Assembly: GCF_008692195.1 (NCBI RefSeq)
Contig: NZ_RXOM01000063.1
Coordinates: 76,909 to 140,908 of the forward strand
DNA length: 64,000 nt
Source of the DNA: Salegentibacter sp. R32
GTDB taxonomy: Bacteria; Bacteroidota; Bacteroidia; Flavobacteriales; Flavobacteriaceae
Reading direction: 5' to 3'
Shown here: positions 1 through 7,210 of the stretch, one piece after another
Layout: each line of letters begins with the position of its first letter
How positions within the stretch are numbered: the first letter of the stretch is position 1
Notes under the pieces: model-generated
The model's input: the letters and a program-made list of their open reading frames with translations, nothing else
Database searches by the model: none
What the model was told of the DNA's origin: nothing
Translations under genes and position numbers: made by a program

Positions 1-250
1 ACCAAAAAGGTTGTATAACTAGTAATAATATAGCAAAAATGGTTGCCAAAACTGCTGATGGCCACGTAATGATGAACCAAAGTCGTTTTGCCATGAGTTT
101 AAGTTGTTTCCCTAGAATTTCTTTTTCGGGTGAAGGTTTCTGAAAAGCTTCAATTTGATAGACAAACAACCTCGGAATATAAAATAAGCCGGCAAACCAA
201 GTAATTACAAAAATAAGATGAAGCGATTTGATGTAATTGTAATATTCCAT
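1..250 (-). CDS. hemJ: HemJ-type protoporphyrinogen IX oxidase, 5' part only (runs off the left edge)
   Basis: The first 83 codons are visible, starting MEYYNYIKSLHLIFVITWFAG at 250. HemJ is a small four-helix membrane protein that oxidises protoporphyrinogen IX to protoporphyrin IX, the step just before ferrochelatase. The visible part has a first membrane helix with the conserved His (LHLIFVITWFAGLFYIPRLF, around residues 10-30), then a charged loop (PSPEKEILGKQLKLMAKRLW) and the start of helix 2. This spacing is characteristic of the HemJ/UPF0093 family. Its position beside hemH and the rest of the heme genes supports the call. The C-terminal half lies outside the window. Confidence 0.85.
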   Translation of the reverse strand, partial: MEYYNYIKSLHLIFVITWFAGLFYIPRLFVYQIEAFQKPSPEKEILGKQLKLMAKRLWFIITWPSAVLATIFAILLLVIQPFW

Positions 251-312
251 TTAGGGTTTCTTTGAAGGATTTTGATGGGTGTTAATTTTTTATTGGTAGT
301 TTTCAATACTTC

Positions 313-384
313 ATGCTGAACTTGTTTCAGCATCTCATTCCGATTAAATCAATCCAAGATGTGACCCTGAATCAAGTTCAGGGT
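313..384. repeat. Two adjacent intergenic palindromes
   Basis: The gap between hemJ and the antitoxin gene holds two hairpins: ATGCTGAA/TTCAGCAT (313-320 with 326-333) and ACCCTGAA/TTCAGGGT (364-371 with 377-384). The second recurs nearly unchanged at 43979-43999, so it belongs to a dispersed intergenic repeat family. Either hairpin could also end transcription of the antitoxin gene. No toxin gene or toxin remnant is visible in this gap. Confidence 0.7.
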
Positions 385-401
385 GACGTCGAATCATATA
401 T

Positions 402-692
402 TTAACTTAAAATATTTATTCTTTCTTTTAATCCTCGTTTGACCTCATCCCAAGATTTTGCTTCTAATTTTCCTTTTTGATAAAGTTCAAAATCTTTTTC
501 CAGTTCATCATAAAAATTTTCAGGAACTACGTCTTCGTTTTTTTTTGCTGTATACTGACTTGTTTCTTCACGAACTGAAAAATGTTTTTCATTCAATATA
601 ACTTTTACTTTATTCAGCTTTTCTACATCATCACAATTAATGATTGCTTGTAAAAGTTCAATTTTAAAAGTATTTAATTTTTCTTCATTCAT
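402..692 (-). CDS. Orphan antitoxin-like protein of an addiction module
   Basis: The product is 96 aa, starting at the ATG (MNEEKLNTFK) rather than the in-frame GTG two codons upstream. It has a helical N-terminal part and a C-terminal acidic/basic tail ending ELEKDFELYQKGKLEAKSW-DEVKRGLKERI. That layout resembles the short antitoxins that pair with RelE/ParE-type toxins. The same W-x-x-VK-x-x-L ending is seen in the antitoxin at 33392-33589. No toxin gene follows: the 150 bp downstream is only palindromic repeat. The function as an antitoxin is therefore inferred; it may be a solitary remnant. A TATATTTG promoter element sits 16 bp upstream of the ATG. Confidence 0.6.
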   Translation of the reverse strand: MNEEKLNTFKIELLQAIINCDDVEKLNKVKVILNEKHFSVREETSQYTAKKNEDVVPENFYDELEKDFELYQKGKLEAKSWDEVKRGLKERINILS

Positions 693-707
693 AACCACCC
701 GTTTTTA

Positions 708-715
708 CAAATATA
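708..715 (-). promoter_or_regulatory. Bacteroidetes -7 element for the orphan antitoxin gene
   Basis: TATATTTG on the minus strand (715 to 708) matches the Bacteroidetes -7 consensus TAnnTTTG. It implies a leader of about 10 nt before the ATG at 692. The intact antitoxin gene at 33589 has the same octamer at a similar distance. No clear TTTG -33 element was found. Confidence 0.45.
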
Positions 716-727
716 AAAATTAAGCTT

Positions 728-2107
728 TTAAAATTTTTGTGGGCTTGCTCCTTCTTCCATTTCTCCAGGTTTTAAATGAAGCCGAATTTCCCTATTCAAG
801 AAAAATCCGGTAACAATAGTTGAAATTACATCGGCTAGCGGAAAGGAAATCCAAACGCCCAACTCTCCCAAATACTTCGGAAGAATTAAAATTAACGGAA
901 TAAAGAAAAATCCTTGTCGGGTTAACGTCAATAAAAGTGCGGGAAGAGCTTTGCCAATCGCTTGAAAATAAGCGGAACCGATTAATTGCAAAGCTATAAT
1001 GGGAATGGCGGCAAAAACCCAACGCATCGCCCCAGGTGTTTCTTTTAAAATCGTTTTATCTTGCGTAAATACCGAAACAATTTCTTTGGGGAAAATCATA
1101 ATAATTCCGAAGACAAAGAGTGCCAAAACACTAGCATATAAAATTGCTTTATTAATGCTTTCCCGTACTCGTTTAGGTTTTTCTGCTCCGTAATTATACC
1201 CGGCAATGGGGAGAAAACCTTGCGTAACGCCCAACACAGGAAATAAAGCGAACATGAGCATTCTACCAATAATTGCATAAACTGCTACAGATGATTCGCC
1301 CCCTAATTTAAAGAGGATATTATTCATCAGTAAATAAGTCACACTCACTACAGCTTGTCGGGCTAATGTCACAAAACCCAAAGCTGCGATTTCTTGCAAT
1401 ATTTTTTTATTCAATCCGAAATGATGAGGAGAAATTCTTAATTCAGAATGATTTGATAAGAAAAACCAAAGCACATATAGAAAACAGACAATGTAAGAAC
1501 CAGTGGTTGCCCAAGCGGCTCCCAACATTCCCATATCGAACACGTTAATTAAAAAATAATCGGCAATCAGGTTTCCAACGGAAGGAATAATCATCGCGAC
1601 CATAGCAAAATTCGGTTTTCCTTCTGCCCTAATTACATTGTTGCCCATCATACTCAGAGCGAGAATGGGAACACCGTACAATACTACTTTATAATAAATT
1701 TTAGCAGGTTCAAAAATTTCTCCTTTTCCGCCAAAAGCCGGAATTAAATCATCAATAAACCATAAACCGACAATTACAAAAGAAACCGTCAGTAAGACGG
1801 TTAAGGTGATTTGATTTCCGAAAGTTTTTAAAGCTTTTTTGTTATCATTAGCTCCTAACGCCCGCGAGATAATTGAAGACCCTCCAATCCCAATGGCCAT
1901 TCCTAAAGCTGCGATAAAAAATGAAACAGGTAAAACCACATTGATTGCCGCAATCGCTATGGGACCAATCCAATTTCCTACAAAAATGGTATCAACTAGG
2001 ATGTTTAACGACATCACTAAAATACCAATAGAGGCAGGAACCGATTGTTTGATTAACAGTTTGCTAATGGGTTCTTTGCCTAAAGTGGCCGAGTCTATTT
2101 TTGGCAT
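728..2107 (-). CDS. MATE family multidrug/Na+ efflux transporter
   Basis: A 459-aa membrane protein of the multi-antimicrobial extrusion family, with about 12 predicted helices. The paired MatE repeats are recognisable: PISKLLIKQSVPASIGILVMS near the N-terminus, and the second half from about residue 230 with GFVTLARQA and the loop GFLPIAGYNYGAEKPKRV, a family hallmark (QGxxPxxGYNxGA). MATE proteins export drugs or metabolites against Na+ or H+. I chose the ATG at 2107 over an in-frame start 22 codons upstream. The upstream start would lie inside hemH, while the ATG overlaps the hemH stop as TAATG, implying translational coupling. Its location downstream of hemH hints at a link to porphyrin handling, which is inference only. 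Confidence 0.9.
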   Translation of the reverse strand: MPKIDSATLGKEPISKLLIKQSVPASIGILVMSLNILVDTIFVGNWIGPIAIAAINVVLPVSFFIAALGMAIGIGGSSIISRALGANDNKKALKTFGNQITLTVLLTVSFVIVGLWFIDDLIPAFGGKGEIFEPAKIYYKVVLYGVPILALSMMGNNVIRAEGKPNFAMVAMIIPSVGNLIADYFLINVFDMGMLGAAWATTGSYIVCFLYVLWFFLSNHSELRISPHHFGLNKKILQEIAALGFVTLARQAVVSVTYLLMNNILFKLGGESSVAVYAIIGRMLMFALFPVLGVTQGFLPIAGYNYGAEKPKRVRESINKAILYASVLALFVFGIIMIFPKEIVSVFTQDKTILKETPGAMRWVFAAIPIIALQLIGSAYFQAIGKALPALLLTLTRQGFFFIPLILILPKYLGELGVWISFPLADVISTIVTGFFLNREIRLHLKPGEMEEGASPQKF

Positions 2108-3144
2108 TAAGCGTTTTGTGTTTCTGGTTGCATTGCCCACTCGTCTATCCAACGACTTAGGGTTTTCACCCAATCTTCCCTATCGTTTAAACACGGAATA
2201 AGGGTAAATTCTTCGCCTCCATTTTCTTCAAAAATCTCTTTTCCTTCCATTCCTAATTCTTCTAATGTTTCCAAACAATCGGAAACAAAAGCGGGAGATA
2301 CAATGGCCATTTTTTTCATTCCGTTTAAACCGAAATTCTCAATCGTTCTATCTGTATATGGTTTTAACCACGGGTCGAAGCCTAATCGAGACTGAAACGA
2401 AGTACTATACGTTCCTTCTTTAAGCTGAAGTGTTTTAGCTACTTGTTTTGTCGTTTCTAAACATTGATGGCGGTAACAAAATTGATGTGCCGGCGAGGGC
2501 CTGTCGCAACAAGAACCGTCTATTTTACAATGCGAATTGGTGACATCGCTCTTTTTAATATGTCGCTCAGGAACACCGTGATAACTAAACAATAAATGTT
2601 CGTAATCTACGCCTTCCAACTTTTCTGCAATACTTCTGGAAAGTACATTTATATAATCGGGATGATTGTAAAACGGCGGAACGGTAGTAAATTTTATCTG
2701 CGGAAAAAACTCTTTTTGCAATTCTTCTGCCAACACCAAAATGGTTTCTGTGGTAGCCATCGCAAATTGCGGATATAACGGCATTAACAAAACTTCATCT
2801 ACACCTTTATCGACCAATTCTTGTAAACCTTGTTTAATAGAAGGCTCGCCATAACGCATGGCCAAAGCAATGGGCACGCCGGTGTAACTATCTACTTTTT
2901 CTTGCAAACGTTCTGAAAGTACAATTAACGGTGAACCTTCGTCCCACCAAATGCGCTGATAAGCTTCAGCAGATTTTTTAGGTCTTGTATTCAACACAAT
3001 TCCTTTTACAATAAAAGCTCTTAATAAATAAGGCACGTCGATCACGCGCTCATCCATTAAAAACTGATCGAGGTATTTTTTTACGTCTTTAGGATCGGTA
3101 CTTTTAGGGGAACCTAAATTAACCAGTAAAACTCCTTTGCTCAT
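2107..3144 (-). CDS. hemH: Ferrochelatase
   Basis: A 345-aa enzyme that inserts Fe2+ into protoporphyrin IX in the last step of heme synthesis. Family features: N-terminal GVLLVNLGSP; the catalytic-His segment LLFSYHGVPERH (around residue 188); the later acidic segment FVSDCLETLEELG. A Cys-rich loop (CKIDGSCC ... CYRHQC, residues about 207-230) is typical of Bacteroidetes ferrochelatases; whether it binds a metal centre cannot be judged here. The stop overlaps the MATE start by 1 nt. A TATTTTTG -7 element lies at 3166-3173 on the minus strand. It faces away from the hemA operon but belongs to the same pathway. Confidence 0.96.
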   Translation of the reverse strand: MSKGVLLVNLGSPKSTDPKDVKKYLDQFLMDERVIDVPYLLRAFIVKGIVLNTRPKKSAEAYQRIWWDEGSPLIVLSERLQEKVDSYTGVPIALAMRYGEPSIKQGLQELVDKGVDEVLLMPLYPQFAMATTETILVLAEELQKEFFPQIKFTTVPPFYNHPDYINVLSRSIAEKLEGVDYEHLLFSYHGVPERHIKKSDVTNSHCKIDGSCCDRPSPAHQFCYRHQCLETTKQVAKTLQLKEGTYSTSFQSRLGFDPWLKPYTDRTIENFGLNGMKKMAIVSPAFVSDCLETLEELGMEGKEIFEENGGEEFTLIPCLNDREDWVKTLSRWIDEWAMQPETQNA

Positions 3145-3211
3145 ATTTTTTCTTTTTCCTGATTACAAAAATACAACTATAAATTTCTCTTGAATTAAAG
3201 CTTCATCAATT

Positions 3212-3928
3212 TTATTTATTTCTCGAAAGTCCCCATAAAACGCATTGTAAAAGATGAGTTTTAAAATGAGGTTCTTGGTAAGCTTCTTGGGTATGACCGC
3301 CACCGGTGTAAATGGCAACATTATTATTTTCTAATTCTTGATACCAAGCGATGGGATGATATTTTCCGTTCTCGCCACCTTCGTAAGTGGTTTCATCTAA
3401 ATTTAGTAAAACTTCGATATCGGGATTTACAAATTTATAATTGTACCACTCATCTGTTCGTCTCCAAACTTCCGGTAGGTGTTCAACAGTTTTGTGAGAA
3501 GATTTTTTAAGTTGAATTTCTGCTTCGCAAACTTGCGGATGACTTACAAAATAAGCGCCTACTAATTGCCCATACCATTCCCAATCATATTCGGTATCGG
3601 CTGCAGAATGAACTCCTAGAAAGCTTCCGCCTTTAGCTATAAATTTTTCAAAAGCTTTTTCTTGTTTTCGGTTAAGAATATTTCCTGTAGTATTCAAAAA
3701 AATAACCAATTTAAAAGTCTTTAGGTCTTTCTTATTGAAAATTGAAGCATCTTCACTTGTGACCACTTCAAAATTATTGTCATTTCCAAATTGCTGAAAA
3801 AATGAACAACCGGCCTCGATCGATTCGTGATGAAAGCCTTCGGTTTTATGAAAAACCAATACTGCATCTTGAGCTTGGCAAATCCCGAAAACAAAAAAGC
3901 TCACTATGAATAAGACAAACCGCATCAT
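3212..3928 (-). CDS. Secreted ThuA-domain protein
   Basis: A 238-aa protein with a signal peptide (FVLFIVSFFVFGICQAQ, cleavage after about residue 20) followed by a ThuA domain: VLVFHKTEGFHHESIEAG, LKTFKLVIFLNTTG, GGSFLGVHSAADTEYDWEWY and HPIAWYQELENNNVAIYTGGGH. ThuA proteins have a glutamine-amidotransferase-like fold and occur in sugar utilisation loci of Bacteroidetes; the exact reaction is unknown. It is 6 bp downstream of the AraC gene on the same strand, so the two are probably co-transcribed. A link to the adjacent heme genes is not evident from its family. Confidence 0.85.
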   Translation of the reverse strand: MMRFVLFIVSFFVFGICQAQDAVLVFHKTEGFHHESIEAGCSFFQQFGNDNNFEVVTSEDASIFNKKDLKTFKLVIFLNTTGNILNRKQEKAFEKFIAKGGSFLGVHSAADTEYDWEWYGQLVGAYFVSHPQVCEAEIQLKKSSHKTVEHLPEVWRRTDEWYNYKFVNPDIEVLLNLDETTYEGGENGKYHPIAWYQELENNNVAIYTGGGHTQEAYQEPHFKTHLLQCVLWGLSRNK

Positions 3929-3934
3929 CTTGAA

Positions 3935-4834
3935 TTAATTTGAAATGGGTAACGATAGAATATACTTTTTCGGTGTGGTGCCAAATTTCTTTTTAAATGC
4001 AGCGATAAAATGACTCGCCGTGCTGTAACCAACGCGCAAGCCGACTTCATTCACATTATGTTGACCGGTTTCTAAGAGTTTTCTGGCATAATCCATCTTA
4101 TAATCAAAGAGAAAACCAAAAACCGTTTCGCCATAAATTTCTTTAAAACCTTCCTTTAGCTTTTTTAAACTCAACCCAATTTCATCAGAAAGTTCTTGCA
4201 GCGATGGCGGTTCTGCCATTCTATTGATCACAATTTCTTTGGCTTTTCTAATTTTTCGAACGTTTTCTTCATCTACTAAAAATGGGCATTGTTCGATATC
4301 GGCTTCTTCCGGTCGGTTAAAATATAATCCGATCAATTCGTAAGCTTTTCCCTTCAAATAAATTTTCTTGACCGAAGGATGCAAATTAAAGTTTAAGATC
4401 TGACTCAAAACGACGGCCATCGACGGACTTATATTTTGTTCCTGATAATATTTTTTACCCATATTTTCTTCCGTCAAGAAATGAATATAATCTGCTTCTT
4501 CAGAAAATAAAGAGTGTAATTTTTGAATAGAAACCAATACGCAAACCAACCAAGATTTTGGAGAAACTTCAACGTTTAAAGGCAAGTCTTTAATAGGATT
4601 ATAAAGCAGTAAAGCTTTTTCGTCTCCCAAATTTAACGAGTAGCTTCCTTCATTAAAGTTGAATTTTGCACTTCCTTTTAGACAAAAGTGAAATTGAATA
4701 AAATCTCGATGGGTTTCTTCGGTTAAAATTTCAACCTCATCGGTATTATTCTGGTGCGTTAATATCTTAAAACTATCTTCTATCGATACTTTTTGAAAAG
4801 TACTTTCAGCGTTATTTTTTTGTATTGAACTCAT
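3935..4834 (-). CDS. AraC-family transcriptional regulator, divergent from hemA
   Basis: A 299-aa regulator. The N-terminal half (about residues 20-180) looks like a cupin-type sensor region (FQFHFCLKGSAKFNFNEGSY-type beta strands). The C-terminal ~100 residues form the AraC double helix-turn-helix: PPSLQELSDEIGLSLKKLKEGFKEIYGETVFGFL and NVNEVGLRVGYSTASHFIAAFKKKFGTTPKKY, with the family signature. It is transcribed away from hemA across a 203-bp gap containing phased repeats and a dyad. Regulation of the hem operon, itself, or both, by heme or iron status is the natural hypothesis, not shown. Confidence 0.9.
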   Translation of the reverse strand: MSSIQKNNAESTFQKVSIEDSFKILTHQNNTDEVEILTEETHRDFIQFHFCLKGSAKFNFNEGSYSLNLGDEKALLLYNPIKDLPLNVEVSPKSWLVCVLVSIQKLHSLFSEEADYIHFLTEENMGKKYYQEQNISPSMAVVLSQILNFNLHPSVKKIYLKGKAYELIGLYFNRPEEADIEQCPFLVDEENVRKIRKAKEIVINRMAEPPSLQELSDEIGLSLKKLKEGFKEIYGETVFGFLFDYKMDYARKLLETGQHNVNEVGLRVGYSTASHFIAAFKKKFGTTPKKYILSLPISN

Positions 4835-4900
4835 TTCTTTTCTCTCTTTTTTTATTTAGAATCGTTCTAAAATAAAGCTTTTAGAACTTCTGCCACATCT

Positions 4901-4970
4901 ACAAAAATAGGCTAAAAGCAACAAAAATAGACATTTAAGACAAAAAATAACTTTTATCGACAATAAAAGT
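4901..4970. promoter_or_regulatory. Putative operator array between the AraC gene and hemA
   Basis: ACAAAAATAG occurs at 4901-4910 and again at 4921-4930, and a related CAAAAAATAA starts at 4941, so the copies are spaced by exactly 20 bp (about two helical turns). A perfect dyad ACTTTTAT-CGACA-ATAAAAGT follows at 4950-4970, nested in a wider one (AAAATAAC 4944-4951 with GTTATTTT 4980-4987). AraC-family proteins often bind phased direct repeats about 21 bp apart. The repeats also contain CAAAAATA, which reads as the -7 consensus TAnnTTTG toward the AraC gene, so they may double as its promoter. Confidence 0.5.
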
Positions 4971-5004
4971 ACTTTTGCCGTTATTTTTAGAATTCCTTAA
5001 CGAT

Positions 5005-5012
5005 TAAATTTG
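5005..5012 (+). promoter_or_regulatory. Candidate -7 promoter element for the hemA operon
   Basis: TAAATTTG matches the Bacteroidetes -7 consensus TAnnTTTG and lies 25 bp before the hemA ATG. There is no TTTG at the expected 19-bp distance upstream. This fits a promoter that depends on the activator whose possible sites lie at 4901-4970. Confidence 0.5.
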
Positions 5013-5037
5013 CATCCGAATCACGGCTATTTTATTA

Positions 5038-6294
5038 ATGCTAAACGGACATACACCTAAACATACTACTTTTTACGCAATTGGTTTAAGCTACCAAAAA
5101 GCAGATGCCGAAGTTAGAGGTCATTTTAGTTTAGATGAAGAGCAGAAACACGCGCTCATCCAAGACGCTAAAAAAGAAGGAATTTCCGGAATTTTAGTGA
5201 CTTCAACCTGTAACAGAACTGAGATTTACGGTTTTGCACAGCATCCTTTTCAGCTTATTAAACTACTTTGCCAACATACACGAGGTACGGTAGAAGAATT
5301 TGAAAAAGTAGCTTACGTTTATAAATCGCAAGAAGCTATTGCCCATATTTTTAAAGTGGGTACCGGTTTAGACAGTCAGATTTTAGGAGACTTCGAGATT
5401 ATAAGTCAGTTAAAATACGCCTTTACGCTTTCTAAAAATTTGGGGATGACGACGCCACTTTTAGAACGTTTACTAAATTCTGTGATTCAGGCGAGCAAAC
5501 GCATTAAAAACGAGACCGAGATCTCTTCCGGCGCCACTTCTGTTTCATTTGCATCGGTTCAATATATTTTAAATGAAGTTGAAAACGTTTCAGAAAAAAA
5601 CATTTTACTCTTCGGAACCGGAAAAATAGGAAGAAACACTTGCGAAAACCTGATCAAACATACGCAAAATGAGCACATCACGCTTATTAACCGTACGAAA
5701 GACAAAGCAGAAAAGGTTGCGGGAAAATTCAATTTAATTGTAAAAGATCACGCAGAGCTTCAGGCCGAAATTAGAAATACCGATATTCTAATCGTTGCCA
5801 CAGGAGCGCAAAACCCAACCATCTCTAAAGAGCTTATTTATTGCAAAAAAGAGTTGTTGATTTTAGACCTTTCGATCCCAAAAAATGTGGCCGATGATGT
5901 TGCTGAATTAGAAAATGTGACGCTGGTACATTTAGACGATCTTTCTAGAATGACCGACGAAACTTTGGCAAATCGCAAAAAACACATTCCGCAGGCCGAA
6001 GAAATTATAGATGAAGTAAAAGCAGATTTTAACGCTTGGTTAGAAACCCGAAAATTTGCACCTACCATAAAAGCGCTTAAACGTAAACTTGGTGAAATGA
6101 AAGATGCCGAGTTAGACTTTCAACGTAAAAAAATAAATGATTTTAATAATGAACATGCAGAGATCGTGAGCAATCGCATTATTCAAAAAATCATGAATCA
6201 ATTTGCGAGCCACTTAAAAAATGGTTCAAATTCTACCGATGAAAGCCTAGAACTTATTCAAAAGGTTTTTCAATTAGACGAAGTTTCCAAATAA
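5038..6294 (+). CDS. hemA: Glutamyl-tRNA reductase
   Basis: A 418-aa enzyme that reduces glutamyl-tRNA(Glu) to glutamate-1-semialdehyde, the committed C5-pathway step. Visible features: the active-site cysteine motif VTSTCNRTEIYG (around residues 57-68), the tRNA/glutamate domain with GLDSQILGDFEI, the NADPH-binding Rossmann segment NILLFGTGKIGRNTCENL, and the C-terminal dimerisation helices rich in Lys/Glu. It is the first gene of the rightward heme operon, with a 1-nt gap to hemC. The next enzyme, hemL, is not in this window. Confidence 0.97.
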   Translation: MLNGHTPKHTTFYAIGLSYQKADAEVRGHFSLDEEQKHALIQDAKKEGISGILVTSTCNRTEIYGFAQHPFQLIKLLCQHTRGTVEEFEKVAYVYKSQEAIAHIFKVGTGLDSQILGDFEIISQLKYAFTLSKNLGMTTPLLERLLNSVIQASKRIKNETEISSGATSVSFASVQYILNEVENVSEKNILLFGTGKIGRNTCENLIKHTQNEHITLINRTKDKAEKVAGKFNLIVKDHAELQAEIRNTDILIVATGAQNPTISKELIYCKKELLILDLSIPKNVADDVAELENVTLVHLDDLSRMTDETLANRKKHIPQAEEIIDEVKADFNAWLETRKFAPTIKALKRKLGEMKDAELDFQRKKINDFNNEHAEIVSNRIIQKIMNQFASHLKNGSNSTDESLELIQKVFQLDEVSK

Positions 6295-6295
6295 G

Positions 6296-7210
6296 ATGAG
6301 CAAAACCATACGCATAGGAACCCGCGATAGTGAATTGGCATTATGGCAAGCCAATACCGTGAAAAATAAATTAGAAGCTTTAGGTTACCAAACCGAATTG
6401 CTTCCGGTAAAATCGACCGGCGATCTAAATTTAGATCAACCGCTTTACGAAATGGGTATTACTGGTATTTTCACGAAGACTTTAGATGTCGCGATGGTAA
6501 AAGACCAAATTGATATTGCTGTACATTCGATGAAAGATGTTCCTACCAAATTACCTAACGGAATTGTTCAAGGAGCCGTTTTACCAAGAGCGAATGTGAG
6601 CGATATTCTTATTCATAAAGGTTTAGATTTTCTTGCTGCGGAAGGAACCATTGCTACGGGAAGTTTACGTAGAAAAGCGCAATGGCTCAATCGTTACCCA
6701 ACGCATCAAGTAGAGAATTTACGCGGAAATGTAAACACACGTCTTCAAAAACTAGAAGATAACGATTGGAATGGAGCCATTTTTGCCGCAGCCGGTTTAG
6801 AAAGAATTAATCTAAAACCGGAAAATTTTATCGATCTCGATTGGATGATTCCTGCTCCGGCGCAAGGCGCAATGCTTATTGTCGCCAAAGAAAATGATGA
6901 TTTTTTTAAAGAAGCCGTTGCCCAATTAAACGATAAAAACACTGCTATTTGCGTTGAAATTGAACGTGAATTTCTTCGCGTATTAGAAGGTGGTTGTACT
7001 GCACCGATCGGAGCTTTAGCAACTATTACTAATGAAACGGTAGAATTTACCGGAGCATTATTCAGCTTAGACGGAAAAACAAAGCTGGAAGAAAAAGCTT
7101 CGTTTTCCTTAAATAATTACAAAAATCAAGGTGAAAAAGCTGCAAAAGCTATACTTTCAAACGGCGGAAAAGAATTGATGGCCAACATCAAAGCTAAATT
7201 GAATGCTTAA
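6296..7210 (+). CDS. hemC: Porphobilinogen deaminase (hydroxymethylbilane synthase)
   Basis: A 304-aa enzyme that polymerises four porphobilinogens into hydroxymethylbilane. Diagnostic features: start TIRIGTRDSELALWQA, VHSMKDVPT, the arginine-rich substrate loop TGSLRRKAQWL and ENLRGNVNTRLQKL, and the dipyrromethane-cofactor cysteine in LEGGCTAPIGA (around residue 231). The stop TAA overlaps the ATG of the downstream potassium transporter gene by one base (TAATG), so the two are expected to be translationally coupled. Confidence 0.97.
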   Translation: MSKTIRIGTRDSELALWQANTVKNKLEALGYQTELLPVKSTGDLNLDQPLYEMGITGIFTKTLDVAMVKDQIDIAVHSMKDVPTKLPNGIVQGAVLPRANVSDILIHKGLDFLAAEGTIATGSLRRKAQWLNRYPTHQVENLRGNVNTRLQKLEDNDWNGAIFAAAGLERINLKPENFIDLDWMIPAPAQGAMLIVAKENDDFFKEAVAQLNDKNTAICVEIEREFLRVLEGGCTAPIGALATITNETVEFTGALFSLDGKTKLEEKASFSLNNYKNQGEKAAKAILSNGGKELMANIKAKLNA

